Assembly (NCBI GenBank): GCA_943788055.1
Contig: CALSOU010000001.1
Location: 186,001-250,000, forward strand
Direction of reading: 5' to 3'
Length of the DNA: 64,000 bases
From: an uncultured Saprospiraceae bacterium
Lineage (GTDB): Bacteria; Bacteroidota; Bacteroidia; Chitinophagales; Saprospiraceae
Below are positions 27,806 to 36,728 of the stretch, piece after piece (position 1 is the first letter of the stretch; every line of letters begins with the position of its first letter). Below the pieces are notes generated by a model. That model was not told the origin of the DNA. It saw only the letters and a list, made by a program, of their open reading frames with translations, and made no database searches. The position numbers and the translations under genes are program-made.

Positions 27806-28019
27806 CGACATTAGGACTAAGAGTCTATAATTCTTAAAATTAAATTTAATTAATTTTGATTTTCAAATTGTACAACTGATAATGATAGTATTGGTAAATA
27901 ATTATTTGCAATAGTAATTAATGACAGTTTTATGATTTCTTGAGTTGTGGGCGATCTTATGTTCCTTCTTTCCTAAGTATCAAAATAATGCTAATTTGCA
28001 GCGCATAATCAAATAAAGA

Positions 28020-28964
28020 ATGAAAGATAAAATTCTGATTACTGGAGCCAACGGTCAGCTAGGAAGAGTGCTTGCTGCGCGCTTAAGAGCCAAATATGGC
28101 AAAGACAATGTTCTTGCAACAGATATCAAAGAACCAGATTTTGATAATTATCCATTTGAATTTTTGGATATACTCAATAAGAAAAGATTTGCCGAAGTAA
28201 TCAAAGATCATAAGATCACTCAGATCTATCATCTTGCTGCAATTTTATCGGCCAAGGGTGAATGGGCCCCAAAAAAAACATGGAATGTCAATTTTAATGC
28301 TGTACTAAATATCTTAGCTCTATCTGAGGAAGTTGGTATCAAAAGGTTTTTCTTCCCAAGTACGATTGCAGTTTTTGGAAAAACAACACCAAGACAGATG
28401 ACACCTCAACACTGTCCATTGCTTCCTGAAACTGTATATGGCATTAGTAAGGCCACAGGAGAGTATTGGTGCAATTATTTCTACAAAAGGTATAAACTTG
28501 ATGTACGTTCTTTGCGTTATCCAGGTATCGTTGGTTATCAGAGTCTTCCTGAAGGAGGTACAACAGATTATGCTGTAGAGATTTTTCATGCTGCAATTAA
28601 AGGTGAAAAATACATTTGTTTTTTAGATGCAGATACTAGATTGCCCATGATGTATATTGAAGACGCTATCAGGGGAACAATTGAGTTAATGGATGATAGG
28701 CACGAAAACATTTCAATCAGATCTAGTTATAATCTGGCGGCCATGAGTTTCACGCCAAATGAGATATATCAAGAAATTAAAAAGTATTATCCAAACTTTG
28801 AAATTGAATACAAACCAGACTTTCGTCAAAAGATAGCCGAAAGTTGGACTGAAAGCATCGATGATTCCTATGCAAGAAAAGATTGGAATTGGAATCATCA
28901 ATATGATTTGCAGGAAATGGTGAAAACAATGATCAAAGAATTACGAAATATACTTAAAACTTAA
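28020..28964 (+). CDS. tdh: L-threonine 3-dehydrogenase, epimerase (SDR) type
   Basis: This 314-residue protein is an extended SDR. GANGQLG at about residues 8-14 binds NAD, YGISKATGE has the catalytic tyrosine and lysine, and SLRYPGIVGYQSLPEGGTTDYAVEIF and LPMMYIEDAIRGTIELM are typical of the NAD-dependent threonine dehydrogenase group rather than of sugar epimerases. It oxidises L-threonine to 2-amino-3-oxobutyrate in the cytoplasm. The next gene, kbl, follows after five bases and takes that unstable product, so the pair forms the threonine-to-glycine pathway. The length equals that of other members of this type. Confidence 0.92.
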   Translation: MKDKILITGANGQLGRVLAARLRAKYGKDNVLATDIKEPDFDNYPFEFLDILNKKRFAEVIKDHKITQIYHLAAILSAKGEWAPKKTWNVNFNAVLNILALSEEVGIKRFFFPSTIAVFGKTTPRQMTPQHCPLLPETVYGISKATGEYWCNYFYKRYKLDVRSLRYPGIVGYQSLPEGGTTDYAVEIFHAAIKGEKYICFLDADTRLPMMYIEDAIRGTIELMDDRHENISIRSSYNLAAMSFTPNEIYQEIKKYYPNFEIEYKPDFRQKIAESWTESIDDSYARKDWNWNHQYDLQEMVKTMIKELRNILKT

Positions 28965-28969
28965 GCTGA

Positions 28970-30157
28970 ATGAATACTACTATTAACAAAGAACTAGAGA
29001 CAGAATTAAAAGAAATTGATGAAGCTGGTTTATTTAAAAAAGAACGAATTATAACTAGTCAGCAAGCTGCACAAATTAATACAGAGGAGGCGGGTAACGT
29101 CTTGAATTTCTGTGCCAACAACTATCTTGGATTATCGTCCCACCCATATGTAATTAAAGCGGCGAAAGATGCAATTGATTCCCATGGATTTGGTATGTCT
29201 TCGGTGAGGTTTATTTGTGGAACACAAGATTTACATAAAGAGCTTGAGAAAAAGATAGCAGAATTTGTTGGATTAGAAGATGCCATACTCTACGCGGCTG
29301 CTTTTGATGCGAATGGTGGTTTATTCGAACCCTTGTTGGGAAAAGAAGATGCAATTATTTCAGATGCGTTAAATCACGCAAGTATTATTGACGGAATTAG
29401 ACTATGCAAAGCTGCTAGATTCAGATATAAGACAAACGACATGTCTGATCTTGAAGAAAAGTTGAAAGAGGCACAAGGTTCGAGGAGGATAATGATAGCG
29501 ACAGATGGTGTTTTTTCAATGGATGGAACAATAGCGCAGATTGATAAGATTTGCGATCTAGCGGAAAAGTACGGTGCCATGGTGATGGTAGATGATTGCC
29601 ATTCTTCAGGCTTTATTGGCAAGACAGGAAGAGGTACACATGAGCACTGCAATGCCCTGGGTAGAGTTGATATTATTACCGGTACTTTTGGAAAAGCACT
29701 TGGTGGTGCTAGCGGAGGATTTACTGCTGCAAGTAAGGAGATTGTGTCAATGTTACGCCAAAAATCCAGACCTTACCTATTTTCAAACACATTGGCACCA
29801 GCAATTGTGGGGGCTTCTATTGAAGTTTTAGATGTATTATCAAAAAGTACTGAGCTGAGAGACAAACTTGAATGGAATGCTACATATTTTAGAGAGAAAA
29901 TGACTGAAGCTGGGTTTGATATTATTCCCGGTGTACATCCTATTGTTCCAGTAATGCTTTACGATGCTAAAGTCTCTCAGGAAATGGCGGCAAAACTGTT
30001 AGACGAAGGCATTTACGTAATAGGTTTCTTTTATCCAGTTGTACCTAAAGACCTAGCTCGCATAAGAGTGCAGCTTTCAGCAGGACATGAAAAGGAACAT
30101 CTAGATAAGGCGATTGCTGCTTTTACAAAGGTAGGTAAGGAAATGGGGGTTATATAA
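28970..30157 (+). CDS. kbl: Glycine C-acetyltransferase (2-amino-3-oxobutyrate CoA ligase)
   Basis: This 395-residue protein is a PLP enzyme of the alpha-oxoamine synthase family. [50 protein letters not shown] and [12 protein letters not shown] (the lysine binds PLP) are all present and match Kbl. It cleaves 2-amino-3-oxobutyrate with CoA to glycine and acetyl-CoA. It is in an operon with the threonine dehydrogenase five bases upstream, which settles the choice of Kbl over BioF or serine palmitoyltransferase relatives. Confidence 0.95.
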   Translation: MNTTINKELETELKEIDEAGLFKKERIITSQQAAQINTEEAGNVLNFCANNYLGLSSHPYVIKAAKDAIDSHGFGMSSVRFICGTQDLHKELEKKIAEFVGLEDAILYAAAFDANGGLFEPLLGKEDAIISDALNHASIIDGIRLCKAARFRYKTNDMSDLEEKLKEAQGSRRIMIATDGVFSMDGTIAQIDKICDLAEKYGAMVMVDDCHSSGFIGKTGRGTHEHCNALGRVDIITGTFGKALGGASGGFTAASKEIVSMLRQKSRPYLFSNTLAPAIVGASIEVLDVLSKSTELRDKLEWNATYFREKMTEAGFDIIPGVHPIVPVMLYDAKVSQEMAAKLLDEGIYVIGFFYPVVPKDLARIRVQLSAGHEKEHLDKAIAAFTKVGKEMGVI

Positions 30158-30230
30158 CCGTTAACTATTTCTCTATTATCGCAGAATTTATGTGCTGAAA
30201 GCTCTAGAATACAAATACAAAAAATACATT

Positions 30231-31517
30231 TTAAAAGATTAGTAAGCTTCTCGTTTCTGATGTACTATTTGACGAATCGAATAGTTGAATAAAGTATAGG
30301 CCGGGTGTATTAAGATTTGGAAGCTCTGTCCTGTCACCTACTACTTGCAATGATTCTATCAATTCACCTTTTGTATTGTAAATTCTGATATTCTGAGGCA
30401 CATCAATCTCTGTGTTTCTGACCTCTAATTGTACCTCAGTAGATACTGCGGCTGGATTAGGATACATCATCCATTCCGGCAAATTAGGTTCATCTAGTGT
30501 TTCAATGTCAGTTTTAAGGCTGTAGAAGCTATTTGAAGAATTCACTTCGTTAAAAACACCGTCAAGTCTATTACTAAAGAAGTTCTCTCTGAAAACCTCG
30601 ACAGTGAGTGCAGCGTCATCAAAATAGAGTGTATTTTGTTCGAACCGATACAACTGCGCTTCATTGTCTATAAACCTATATGATTTTGACGAATCATAAT
30701 CTACGATCGGGAAGTCGCTCAGATATTGCACAATAGAATCTTGAATTCTGAAATCATTACAATTATGCGACTCGAAAGATGTTCGGATAAAATAGTCATC
30801 TGTTATTTTCTCTTCGTTCTTTACACAATAAGATAGATAGCCATTTCGATAACTTGTTAAGATTGTTGTTTTTACATTTAGAGTATCGTAACTATAAAAT
30901 GTTGAATCCACAATTGGGACTGAAAATGGAGTTGAGGTCGCATTAGATTCCAACTTTATTAAATCGTTCTCGTAATGTGCCGAATAGATTTCTTCTCTCA
31001 GTATCTCTTGGTTGTTGTCGTAGCTAACGCTATTTGATGAAGTTAACTTAGCATCAGTGTACTCTGAATTTACCTCAAAAAGCAAATTATCATTCCCGTT
31101 AGCTTCTGATTGCCAATAAACGCGCCTTACAGCAACACCATTCTCAATAAAACTTGTATCCGAAGATGTGAACGCGACCTGCCCATTTTCATAACTCTTG
31201 CTATTTGTACCATTTATTCCAAAGCCATCTACTACTTCTGAAAACTCCTTTCTTTCACCCGTTTTCTCATCAGTAACCGTATTGTAAAATGAAGTGGTTA
31301 CGGAAGGTCCATCGTAGCTAAAAGTCTTATAGAAGTATTTATTTGCCTCTTTAATTAATCGATTTGAATCATCATATTCAAAATATAGTGAATCTTCTAT
31401 ACCGTAAAAAGGCTGTACTGATCTTGCAAATAGACTGTCTAACAGATAATTATCCTGGCCCGCAAGATTTAAAGATGTAAAGAACATACAAAATGTGATT
31501 GCTACAATTGTCTTCAT
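30231..31517 (-). CDS. T9SS-sorted secreted protein of unknown function
   Basis: This 428-residue protein has a signal peptide (MKTIVAITFCMFFTSLNLAGQ) and a T9SS sorting domain (WMMYPNPAAVSTEVQLEV ... NTPGLYFIQLF). The middle is a series of beta-strand segments of the type SLYFEYDDSNRLIKEANKYF and NSVSYDNNQEILREEIYSAHYEND, which resemble the YD-like strands seen in many Bacteroidota lipoproteins. No enzyme motif is visible. It is probably a surface or released protein. It converges on kbl, and its upstream neighbour on the same strand is a haemoglobin, 136 bases away. Confidence 0.7.
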   Translation of the reverse strand: MKTIVAITFCMFFTSLNLAGQDNYLLDSLFARSVQPFYGIEDSLYFEYDDSNRLIKEANKYFYKTFSYDGPSVTTSFYNTVTDEKTGERKEFSEVVDGFGINGTNSKSYENGQVAFTSSDTSFIENGVAVRRVYWQSEANGNDNLLFEVNSEYTDAKLTSSNSVSYDNNQEILREEIYSAHYENDLIKLESNATSTPFSVPIVDSTFYSYDTLNVKTTILTSYRNGYLSYCVKNEEKITDDYFIRTSFESHNCNDFRIQDSIVQYLSDFPIVDYDSSKSYRFIDNEAQLYRFEQNTLYFDDAALTVEVFRENFFSNRLDGVFNEVNSSNSFYSLKTDIETLDEPNLPEWMMYPNPAAVSTEVQLEVRNTEIDVPQNIRIYNTKGELIESLQVVGDRTELPNLNTPGLYFIQLFDSSNSTSETRSLLIF

Positions 31518-31653
31518 TTTTAAATTTTATGTTGCTTAAAGTCCTATCTATTGCAGTATCTTCTGCATATCTACAAGTTTAATCAATTAGTATATTCCCT
31601 GTTCAATTGTCAGACAATAAATTGACGAATGATCTTGTAATCGCAGTAGGAGA

Positions 31654-32022
31654 CTACCTGTTAACCATATGAGCTGCTAACCTTGGAAACTTTTGGAAAA
31701 TTTCGACCATTAGTGAGTCGGATATCTCTAAAGACTGAACTGCCGACTTCATACATTCTAACCATTCTAATGCTGCATCGGAAGTTATCTCATGCGGCAT
31801 ATGACGCATACGCATTCTTGGGTGCCCAAACTCATTTGAATAGAGTGGTGGACCTCCAAAAAACTGTGTTAAAAACATTTTTTGCTTTCTCTTTACTTCT
31901 TTTATGTCAGTAGTAAACAGTGGAGAAATTATAGGATTTTCCAAAATATTATCATAGAATGTGTTGATCATTTGCGACAGATTGTTATCTCCTAAACGCT
32001 CATAAATAGTTTCTTCTATCAT
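31654..32022 (-). CDS. Truncated haemoglobin, group II-like
   Basis: This 122-residue protein has the short globin fold. FYDNILENPIISPLF covers helices B to CD1, FLTQFFGGPPLYSNEFGHPRMRMRHMPHEI holds the E-F region, with the proximal histidine in RHMPHEI, and ALEWLECM has the tryptophan at G8 that marks group II. Such proteins bind oxygen or NO and often protect against nitrosative or oxidative stress. Its ATG overlaps the TGA of the upstream PD-(D/E)XK gene by four bases, so it is translated from the same transcript as the nuclease-like genes. Confidence 0.9.
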   Translation of the reverse strand: MIEETIYERLGDNNLSQMINTFYDNILENPIISPLFTTDIKEVKRKQKMFLTQFFGGPPLYSNEFGHPRMRMRHMPHEITSDAALEWLECMKSAVQSLEISDSLMVEIFQKFPRLAAHMVNR

Positions 32023-32465
32023 TTTTTCTTGTTCTTTGGTAATCTACTGATGAATTCATAGAATGTTTTATCGTTGTTAATCTCGCAATTAACGGTTTTT
32101 CTGCCGTTGGTCAACACAAGATATTGCGCTTTGAGGGGTAAATTATATTGTCCAACCTGTTGCATGGTAGATTGATTAATATCTACAAACATCGATTTAC
32201 ATTCGACAAGTATCAATGGAGAAATTGAACTATCATAGACCAGAATATCAAACCTTCTCATGACGCCATTTATTTTCAACCCACGTTCTACTGAAATTTT
32301 GTGCTGTGAATAGCCGAGGGAGTTCGTCAGGAAATGGAGATATAGTTGCCTTACAATTTCTTCAGGCTGTAAAACCAACCATTTCTTACGAATTATACAA
32401 AAGATAAAACTTTTCCCATCTACCGTTTTAGTCTCGAGCTTTTCTTGAAAGTCTAGCAACTCCAT
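32019..32465 (-). CDS. HSDR_N-type PD-(D/E)XK nuclease-like protein
   Basis: This 148-residue protein matches the type I restriction enzyme HsdR N-terminal family (HSDR_N_2) found across Bacteroidota. PEEIVRQLYLHFLTNSLGYS and ISVERGLKINGVMRRFDILVYD are followed by LILVECKSM: the aspartate in RFDILVYD and the ECK motif make a PD-(D/E)XK site, so catalytic residues appear present. There is no HsdM or HsdS nearby, so this is not a restriction system. It starts one base after the stop of the 701-residue gene and overlaps the globin gene by four bases. DNA cleavage or repair is likely but unproven. Confidence 0.82.
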   Translation of the reverse strand: MELLDFQEKLETKTVDGKSFIFCIIRKKWLVLQPEEIVRQLYLHFLTNSLGYSQHKISVERGLKINGVMRRFDILVYDSSISPLILVECKSMFVDINQSTMQQVGQYNLPLKAQYLVLTNGRKTVNCEINNDKTFYEFISRLPKNKKK

Positions 32466-32466
32466 T

Positions 32467-34572
32467 TTAGTGATTTTCGTCTTTCAGTAATTCTTGAAAA
32501 TCAAGAGCGTAATCTGAGTTGGTTGCCATCAAGATGGGATCAAAATACACCGTTCTATAACCTGCATTTTGCAAAGCTTTGTTCTTCTGGATTTGCCTGT
32601 ACAAGCTTAGATGATTACTCGAATCAATGTAATCATAAATGTATACTGCATTTGAACTGTCATTAAGGAAAAATTCGACTAGACCATTTTGCTTGTCACT
32701 TTCTAGTCTAATATACTTCATTGATTCCCCTTGCCAGTGCTCGACGATCAATTTTGTAGTTTCATCATCACAGTCAAAAATAATGTTACTTGAACTAGTG
32801 ATATAGCAATTTATTATTGATTTTGCTTCTAAAATTGATTTTGAGAGTAATCTGGCAATATTTAGTTTATTTCCAAGGTCTTCGTCAGAAATTGAATTCT
32901 TTACTTGTGAATGATGAATAAGTCCCTTCTCACTGTTCAGCTTAGCTAAGTTGAGTAGATAGAAAGGATGTTCAATTCTTGTATTTGAAATACTATTGGA
33001 TAAAAAATAAATAGTATTTGCAGTAGGAGATTTAGGCACTTCTGATTTGAAATCTATCAATTGTCCACTGTAGTCTTCTGTGTCTTTTACCACCATAGTT
33101 TCCAATTCATGATTACCAATATCAGCCATAGCTGTATTTAGATCTTCAAAGTTCCTACTCTTCACCAGATGTTTGATGATTCCAATATAATCTGAATCAA
33201 TAAGCTCTAAGATCTTCTCATAGTTATCAAAACTAGTGAATGGAGTATGAGTATCGAATCTTGTAATTTGCTGTAGACAGTGCTTATAGTACCATGTTTT
33301 GATTCCTTCCTGCCAGTTTCGACTATTGCTAGCAGCTAGAGCACTTATTACTTGCTGTTCAGTCTTTGGGATTGAATTGACAAATGTCTTCCATTTGTAG
33401 AACTCCTCCATCTCCTCAAGCTGATCAAACGATACTTGAAGAAAAGTAATTATATCAAGCAATGAATTATACCTTTTCAACGCGCTAAATGCGTTGCTTT
33501 CTATTTTTCTTTTAAAGATCTGACTATTGTCGATCGATTCAAGCAAAGCCAGAAGATCTTTTTCAATTTGTATCAACTCTTCATCTGGATGATTCTTAGA
33601 ATTGACTGATTTAAGATAAACGCAATTTTCAATTGATTGAGTTCTACGAATGTGTTCTAAATGACTTATCGACTTTTCTATCATTCTAGAAAGGTTGGTG
33701 TTACTTTTTGATTCAGCATAGGCAGAAGGTAAACATTCCATATACACAGATCCTTTTACAGACTGACTTAGCTCTGATAATTTCTTCAACTTTTCTTGCT
33801 GTGTGATCGGAGCACTTTTAATATTCTTAAGTTCAAATATTAGTCTACTTGTTTCATTTGAACTTTCAAGAGAAAGTTGATTTAGTAGTCTGTTGAAGAA
33901 CTCAACATATCTTTCTGCAACCAATTGAGCTTTAACGATGTAATTACTAAGGTACTTTAAAAGAACTGACAAACTGAGTTGATCGTCATTCTGTATAAAT
34001 ACACTCTCACAAAAAGGATTCGTGCTTTCTATGAGGCGAAACTTCGATAGATATAGTTTCTCGGCTTCACCTACAGTTTCCAGAATCGCACTCAGATGTT
34101 GAACCTTATTTCTTGTCTCGTTTGATCTCAACTGAAAGTGAATGAGGGAGGTCTGATTTTCAGCAATTAAAGCTTGATACTGATGTAATATTCTTGGCCA
34201 TGTTTCTCCATTGATGCAAGCGCTTTTTGTTAACTCAAAATTGCATAATTGTTCTTTTACTAGTATTCTTTGTGAGTTGAGTAGCTCATTCCAATTTAGA
34301 TCTTTATTTGTGCTGCTAGAATCAGTATCGTGACCATCAGTTTTTGAATGTGCTGATGCCATCCTTACTGTAGCAGCTATATCTTCTTGCACCACCCCTC
34401 TTAATTCATCACCAATAATTACAACATTTTGTCCTTGAGACAAAACCTCTGCAATTCCTGCCAGGAGTATTAATCTTGAATTCTCTTCGCTAAATTCAGT
34501 TCCCTCTCTAGACTCGTGATCTAAATAGGTTGATAACGGGAATAGCTTACCAAATAGAAGTCTTTTACTCAA
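32467..34572 (-). CDS. Large protein of unknown function, possible degenerate SF1 helicase-like
   Basis: I do not recognise a named family for this 701-residue protein. No signal peptide, membrane segment or P-loop is visible. Three patches look like pieces of the large COG1112-type superfamily 1 helicases: LILLAGIAEVLSQGQNVVIIGD near residue 35 resembles motif I/Ia, but without GxGK(S/T) before it; NWQEGIKTWYYKHCLQQ near residue 410 resembles their inserted helical segment; and the C-terminus (LSLYRQIQKNKALQNAGYR) resembles a Vsr-like endonuclease tail. These resemblances are by eye only. The rest is helical and rich in leucine and glutamate. It is the first of three coupled genes with the PD-(D/E)XK protein and the globin. 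Confidence 0.55.
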   Translation of the reverse strand: MSKRLLFGKLFPLSTYLDHESREGTEFSEENSRLILLAGIAEVLSQGQNVVIIGDELRGVVQEDIAATVRMASAHSKTDGHDTDSSSTNKDLNWNELLNSQRILVKEQLCNFELTKSACINGETWPRILHQYQALIAENQTSLIHFQLRSNETRNKVQHLSAILETVGEAEKLYLSKFRLIESTNPFCESVFIQNDDQLSLSVLLKYLSNYIVKAQLVAERYVEFFNRLLNQLSLESSNETSRLIFELKNIKSAPITQQEKLKKLSELSQSVKGSVYMECLPSAYAESKSNTNLSRMIEKSISHLEHIRRTQSIENCVYLKSVNSKNHPDEELIQIEKDLLALLESIDNSQIFKRKIESNAFSALKRYNSLLDIITFLQVSFDQLEEMEEFYKWKTFVNSIPKTEQQVISALAASNSRNWQEGIKTWYYKHCLQQITRFDTHTPFTSFDNYEKILELIDSDYIGIIKHLVKSRNFEDLNTAMADIGNHELETMVVKDTEDYSGQLIDFKSEVPKSPTANTIYFLSNSISNTRIEHPFYLLNLAKLNSEKGLIHHSQVKNSISDEDLGNKLNIARLLSKSILEAKSIINCYITSSSNIIFDCDDETTKLIVEHWQGESMKYIRLESDKQNGLVEFFLNDSSNAVYIYDYIDSSNHLSLYRQIQKNKALQNAGYRTVYFDPILMATNSDYALDFQELLKDENH

Positions 34573-34627
34573 AAATGTTTGTTCGTTATGTATAAAACAT
34601 CAAATAGGTTTATCAAATGCACTCGAA

Positions 34628-35224
34628 TTACTCTATAATTCCGCCGCTGACTTTTTCACCATTCTTGTAGATGTACTCTAAGATCAACTTTCCTTCAGCA
34701 TTATAATGCGTAACTTTTCCATCAAGTTGATTTTTTCGATAAGAAGCCTCTTTAATTACTTGAGACTTATTGTTGTATTCTCTTAACATGCCATCGAGTA
34801 AACCGTTTAGGTATTCCATGCTTCTGACGGGTCTACCATTTTTAAATTCCCCATATTTTCCAGATAGAACATTATTTTCATAGCCAATTTGTCTCGTCAG
34901 GCGCCCGCGCTCATCAAATTCTATATATGGCCCCATCAGGATACCATTTGTATAACTAGCGATACTCTTGATATATCCCGTTTCAGGATAGTATGTTGTC
35001 CAAGTACCTTCCTTTTTACCGCCCTCAATGTATCCTTCTTCATAAAGATCATCTCCAACTTGATTTCTACTTACGTGACTCCAATCACTTTGAGGGACAT
35101 TTCTAACTTCATATCCACTGAGATCAATCTCATTTCCTGATGTTTGCGCATTTGGATTTACAGCATTATCTCCACAAGAGATTATAAAAAGAGTGGAAAT
35201 CACAAAAAACAAATTCAATTTCAT
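34628..35224 (-). CDS. MORN-repeat lipoprotein (YwqK-like)
   Basis: This 198-residue protein has a lipoprotein signal (MKLNLFFVISTLFIISC) and at least five MORN-like repeats of about 23 residues: EGGKKEGTWTTYYPETGYIK, TNGILMGPYIEFDERGRLTR, NNVLSGKYGEFKNGRP, LNGLLDGMLREYNNKSQVIK and KNQLDGKVTHYNAEGKLI. Such repeats make a beta-sheet ladder and are often annotated as YwqK-type antitoxin-like. There is no toxin next to it, so that label should not be taken as function. It is anchored in a membrane, facing the periplasm or cell surface. Confidence 0.82.
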   Translation of the reverse strand: MKLNLFFVISTLFIISCGDNAVNPNAQTSGNEIDLSGYEVRNVPQSDWSHVSRNQVGDDLYEEGYIEGGKKEGTWTTYYPETGYIKSIASYTNGILMGPYIEFDERGRLTRQIGYENNVLSGKYGEFKNGRPVRSMEYLNGLLDGMLREYNNKSQVIKEASYRKNQLDGKVTHYNAEGKLILEYIYKNGEKVSGGIIE

Positions 35225-35408
35225 TTATGTCGATTGAAGTATTAAAATAAAGCAAATATAAATAGTTTATGTAATATATCAATTAGACAAGGTCTTCATA
35301 GGACTGCAGAATATGCTTCTTTAAAACAGTAAAGGATTAATTAATCTATTTGGATTTCTAACTTTCCAATCTTTAGCTATCTTGGCTAACTCTAAATTTA
35401 AAATCTCA

Positions 35409-35612
35409 ATGGACGCCTCTCTTGTCTCTGCTCTTGTACTTATGATTGTTGGTATGATAACAGTATTTTCGGTTTTGGGAATTGTAGTTTTAGGAGGACA
35501 GATTCTAATTAGGCTAACTAATAGATATGTCTCGGAAATTCAGAGCTCTGCAGACACAAAAAGCCCTTCAATTACAGACAAAGAGTCACATATTACAATA
35601 TGCTATGAGTAA
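35409..35612 (+). CDS. OadG-like sodium pump decarboxylase gamma subunit
   Basis: The protein (67 residues from the ATG at 35409; an upstream TTG at 35382 is less likely) has one membrane helix, LVSALVLMIVGMITVFSVLGIVVLGGQILIR by position at about residues 4-34, with the GMxTVF motif of the OadG/gamma subunit family. OadG anchors the biotin carboxyl carrier and decarboxylase subunits of Na+-pumping complexes. Those subunits are not next to it. The C-terminus is short and lacks the usual conserved end, so the frame may be damaged; a frame overlapping the stop (35605-35676) encodes a 23-residue hydrophobic peptide that may be the displaced tail. Confidence 0.6.
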   Translation: MDASLVSALVLMIVGMITVFSVLGIVVLGGQILIRLTNRYVSEIQSSADTKSPSITDKESHITICYE

Positions 35613-35676
35613 TAATATCAGTGGTGTAATCGGCAGCGCAGTTGCCGCAGGAGTATTGATTTCTTTTCTAGGCTAA
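35605..35676 (+). CDS. Tiny hydrophobic ORF overlapping the OadG-like stop
   Basis: A 23-codon frame (MSNNISGVIGSAVAAGVLISFLG) starts within the last codons of the OadG-like gene. It could be a coupled membrane peptide, but more likely it is the frameshifted C-terminus of OadG or chance. Confidence 0.2.
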   Translation: MSNNISGVIGSAVAAGVLISFLG

Positions 35677-35686
35677 GACAATATGG

Positions 35687-36214
35687 ATGTCAAGTGTTTT
35701 TGAGAACTCAAACAATAGAAAAGTGCTCGGTTTAGGTGGTGGATGCCATTAGTGCACTGAAGCAGTATTCAAAAGTTTAAATGGAATTTCAAATGTTAGA
35801 CAAGGGTGGATTAAATCTAAGTTTCCCCATGACACTTATTCAGAAGCTGTTGTCCTCGAATTTGATAAATCGATAATACCTGCTCAAGTTTTGTTAGAAA
35901 TCCATCTTAGAACTCATAGCAGCACAAGCCAACACAAATTAAGATCTAAGAATAGATCTGCAGTGTATTTTTTTTAAACCAATGAAACCGATTTTGAGTT
36001 TAAAACCCTCCAAAAATTTATTGAAAGACATCAGGATCAATTCAAAAATCCCGCTATATCAATGGTCTTAAGATTGGTAGACTTCAAACTCAACGAGAGC
36101 AAATATCTAGACTACTACAAGAAAAATAGGAATAACCAGTTCTGTAAGCGCTACATTGATCCCATGCTAGCTAAATTGCAAAGTGAATTCAGTAGTTTGA
36201 TGAGCTCTAAATAA
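35687..36214 (+). pseudogene. msrA: Peptide methionine sulfoxide reductase A, two in-frame stops
   Basis: One frame of 175 codons from the ATG at 35687 reads as MsrA: VLGLGGGCH, stop, CTEAVFKSLNGISNV, then YSEAVVLEFDKSIIPAQVLLEIHLRTH and SKNRSAVYFF, stop, TNETDFEFKT. The catalytic motif GCFWCTE has become GCH-stop-CTE by a TAG at 35750-35752 (from tryptophan TGG). The second stop, TAA at 35975-35977, falls just after the conserved RSAVYF block, where the family usually has tyrosine. There is no frameshift anywhere. MsrA would repair oxidised methionine. With both stops the gene cannot make an enzyme unless they are read through. Confidence 0.85.
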
Positions 36215-36235
36215 TTCTGTCGAAAACAAGGTGCA

Positions 36236-36583
36236 CTATTTGTGCAAGACTCGTTGTCTTTCAAGTAAAACCTCCTCAGACTCGGGACGTTCCGGATCAG
36301 GTAAACAACAATCTACTGGACAAACAGCTGCGCATTGCGGCTCTTCGTGGAAACCTTGACATTCAGTACATTTGTCAGGAACTATGAAGTAATAGTCTTC
36401 ATATACTGGCGCATTTTCGCCTTCAGCATCGACAACCTCACCTGTTTCTAAGGTATAATTGCCTGCTACTGTTGTTCCTTCACTCATTTTCCAATTAACT
36501 CCTCCCTCGTATATAGCGTTGTTGGGACACTCTGGTTCACAAGCTCCGCAGTTAATACAGTCATCAGTTATATAGATTGCCAT
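36236..36583 (-). CDS. Ferredoxin-type 2[4Fe-4S] protein
   Basis: This 115-residue protein has two cluster motifs: [12 protein letters not shown] at residues 9-20, and [22 protein letters not shown] in the second half, where the extended spacing between the second and third cysteines is typical of the YfhL/Alvin-type ferredoxins. An insertion of about 40 residues between them ([20 protein letters not shown]) is common in Bacteroidota. It is a soluble electron carrier. It runs opposite to, and just after, the broken msrA gene. Confidence 0.92.
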   Translation of the reverse strand: MAIYITDDCINCGACEPECPNNAIYEGGVNWKMSEGTTVAGNYTLETGEVVDAEGENAPVYEDYYFIVPDKCTECQGFHEEPQCAAVCPVDCCLPDPERPESEEVLLERQRVLHK

Positions 36584-36728
36584 TCTTAGTCTATTTTGTG
36601 CAAATTTAATACAAATTGCTTATCTAACTAAAGCAACTAGAAAAGTATTATTTTCTTTCAAGAAATTTTGTCTTCTTCGGCTCGCACCTTTAAAGAAGGT
36701 GAACTTATTTAATGAACAAATTCCCTTA

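Noticed and set aside
32019-34572. Type I restriction-modification system
   Set aside because: Only an HSDR_N-type domain is present; there is no HsdM, HsdS or full HsdR motor, and the neighbour lacks a P-loop.
34628-35224. Toxin-antitoxin pair based on YwqK-type repeats
   Set aside because: No toxin-like gene is adjacent, and the protein is a lipoprotein with MORN-like repeats; the antitoxin label is only an annotation habit.
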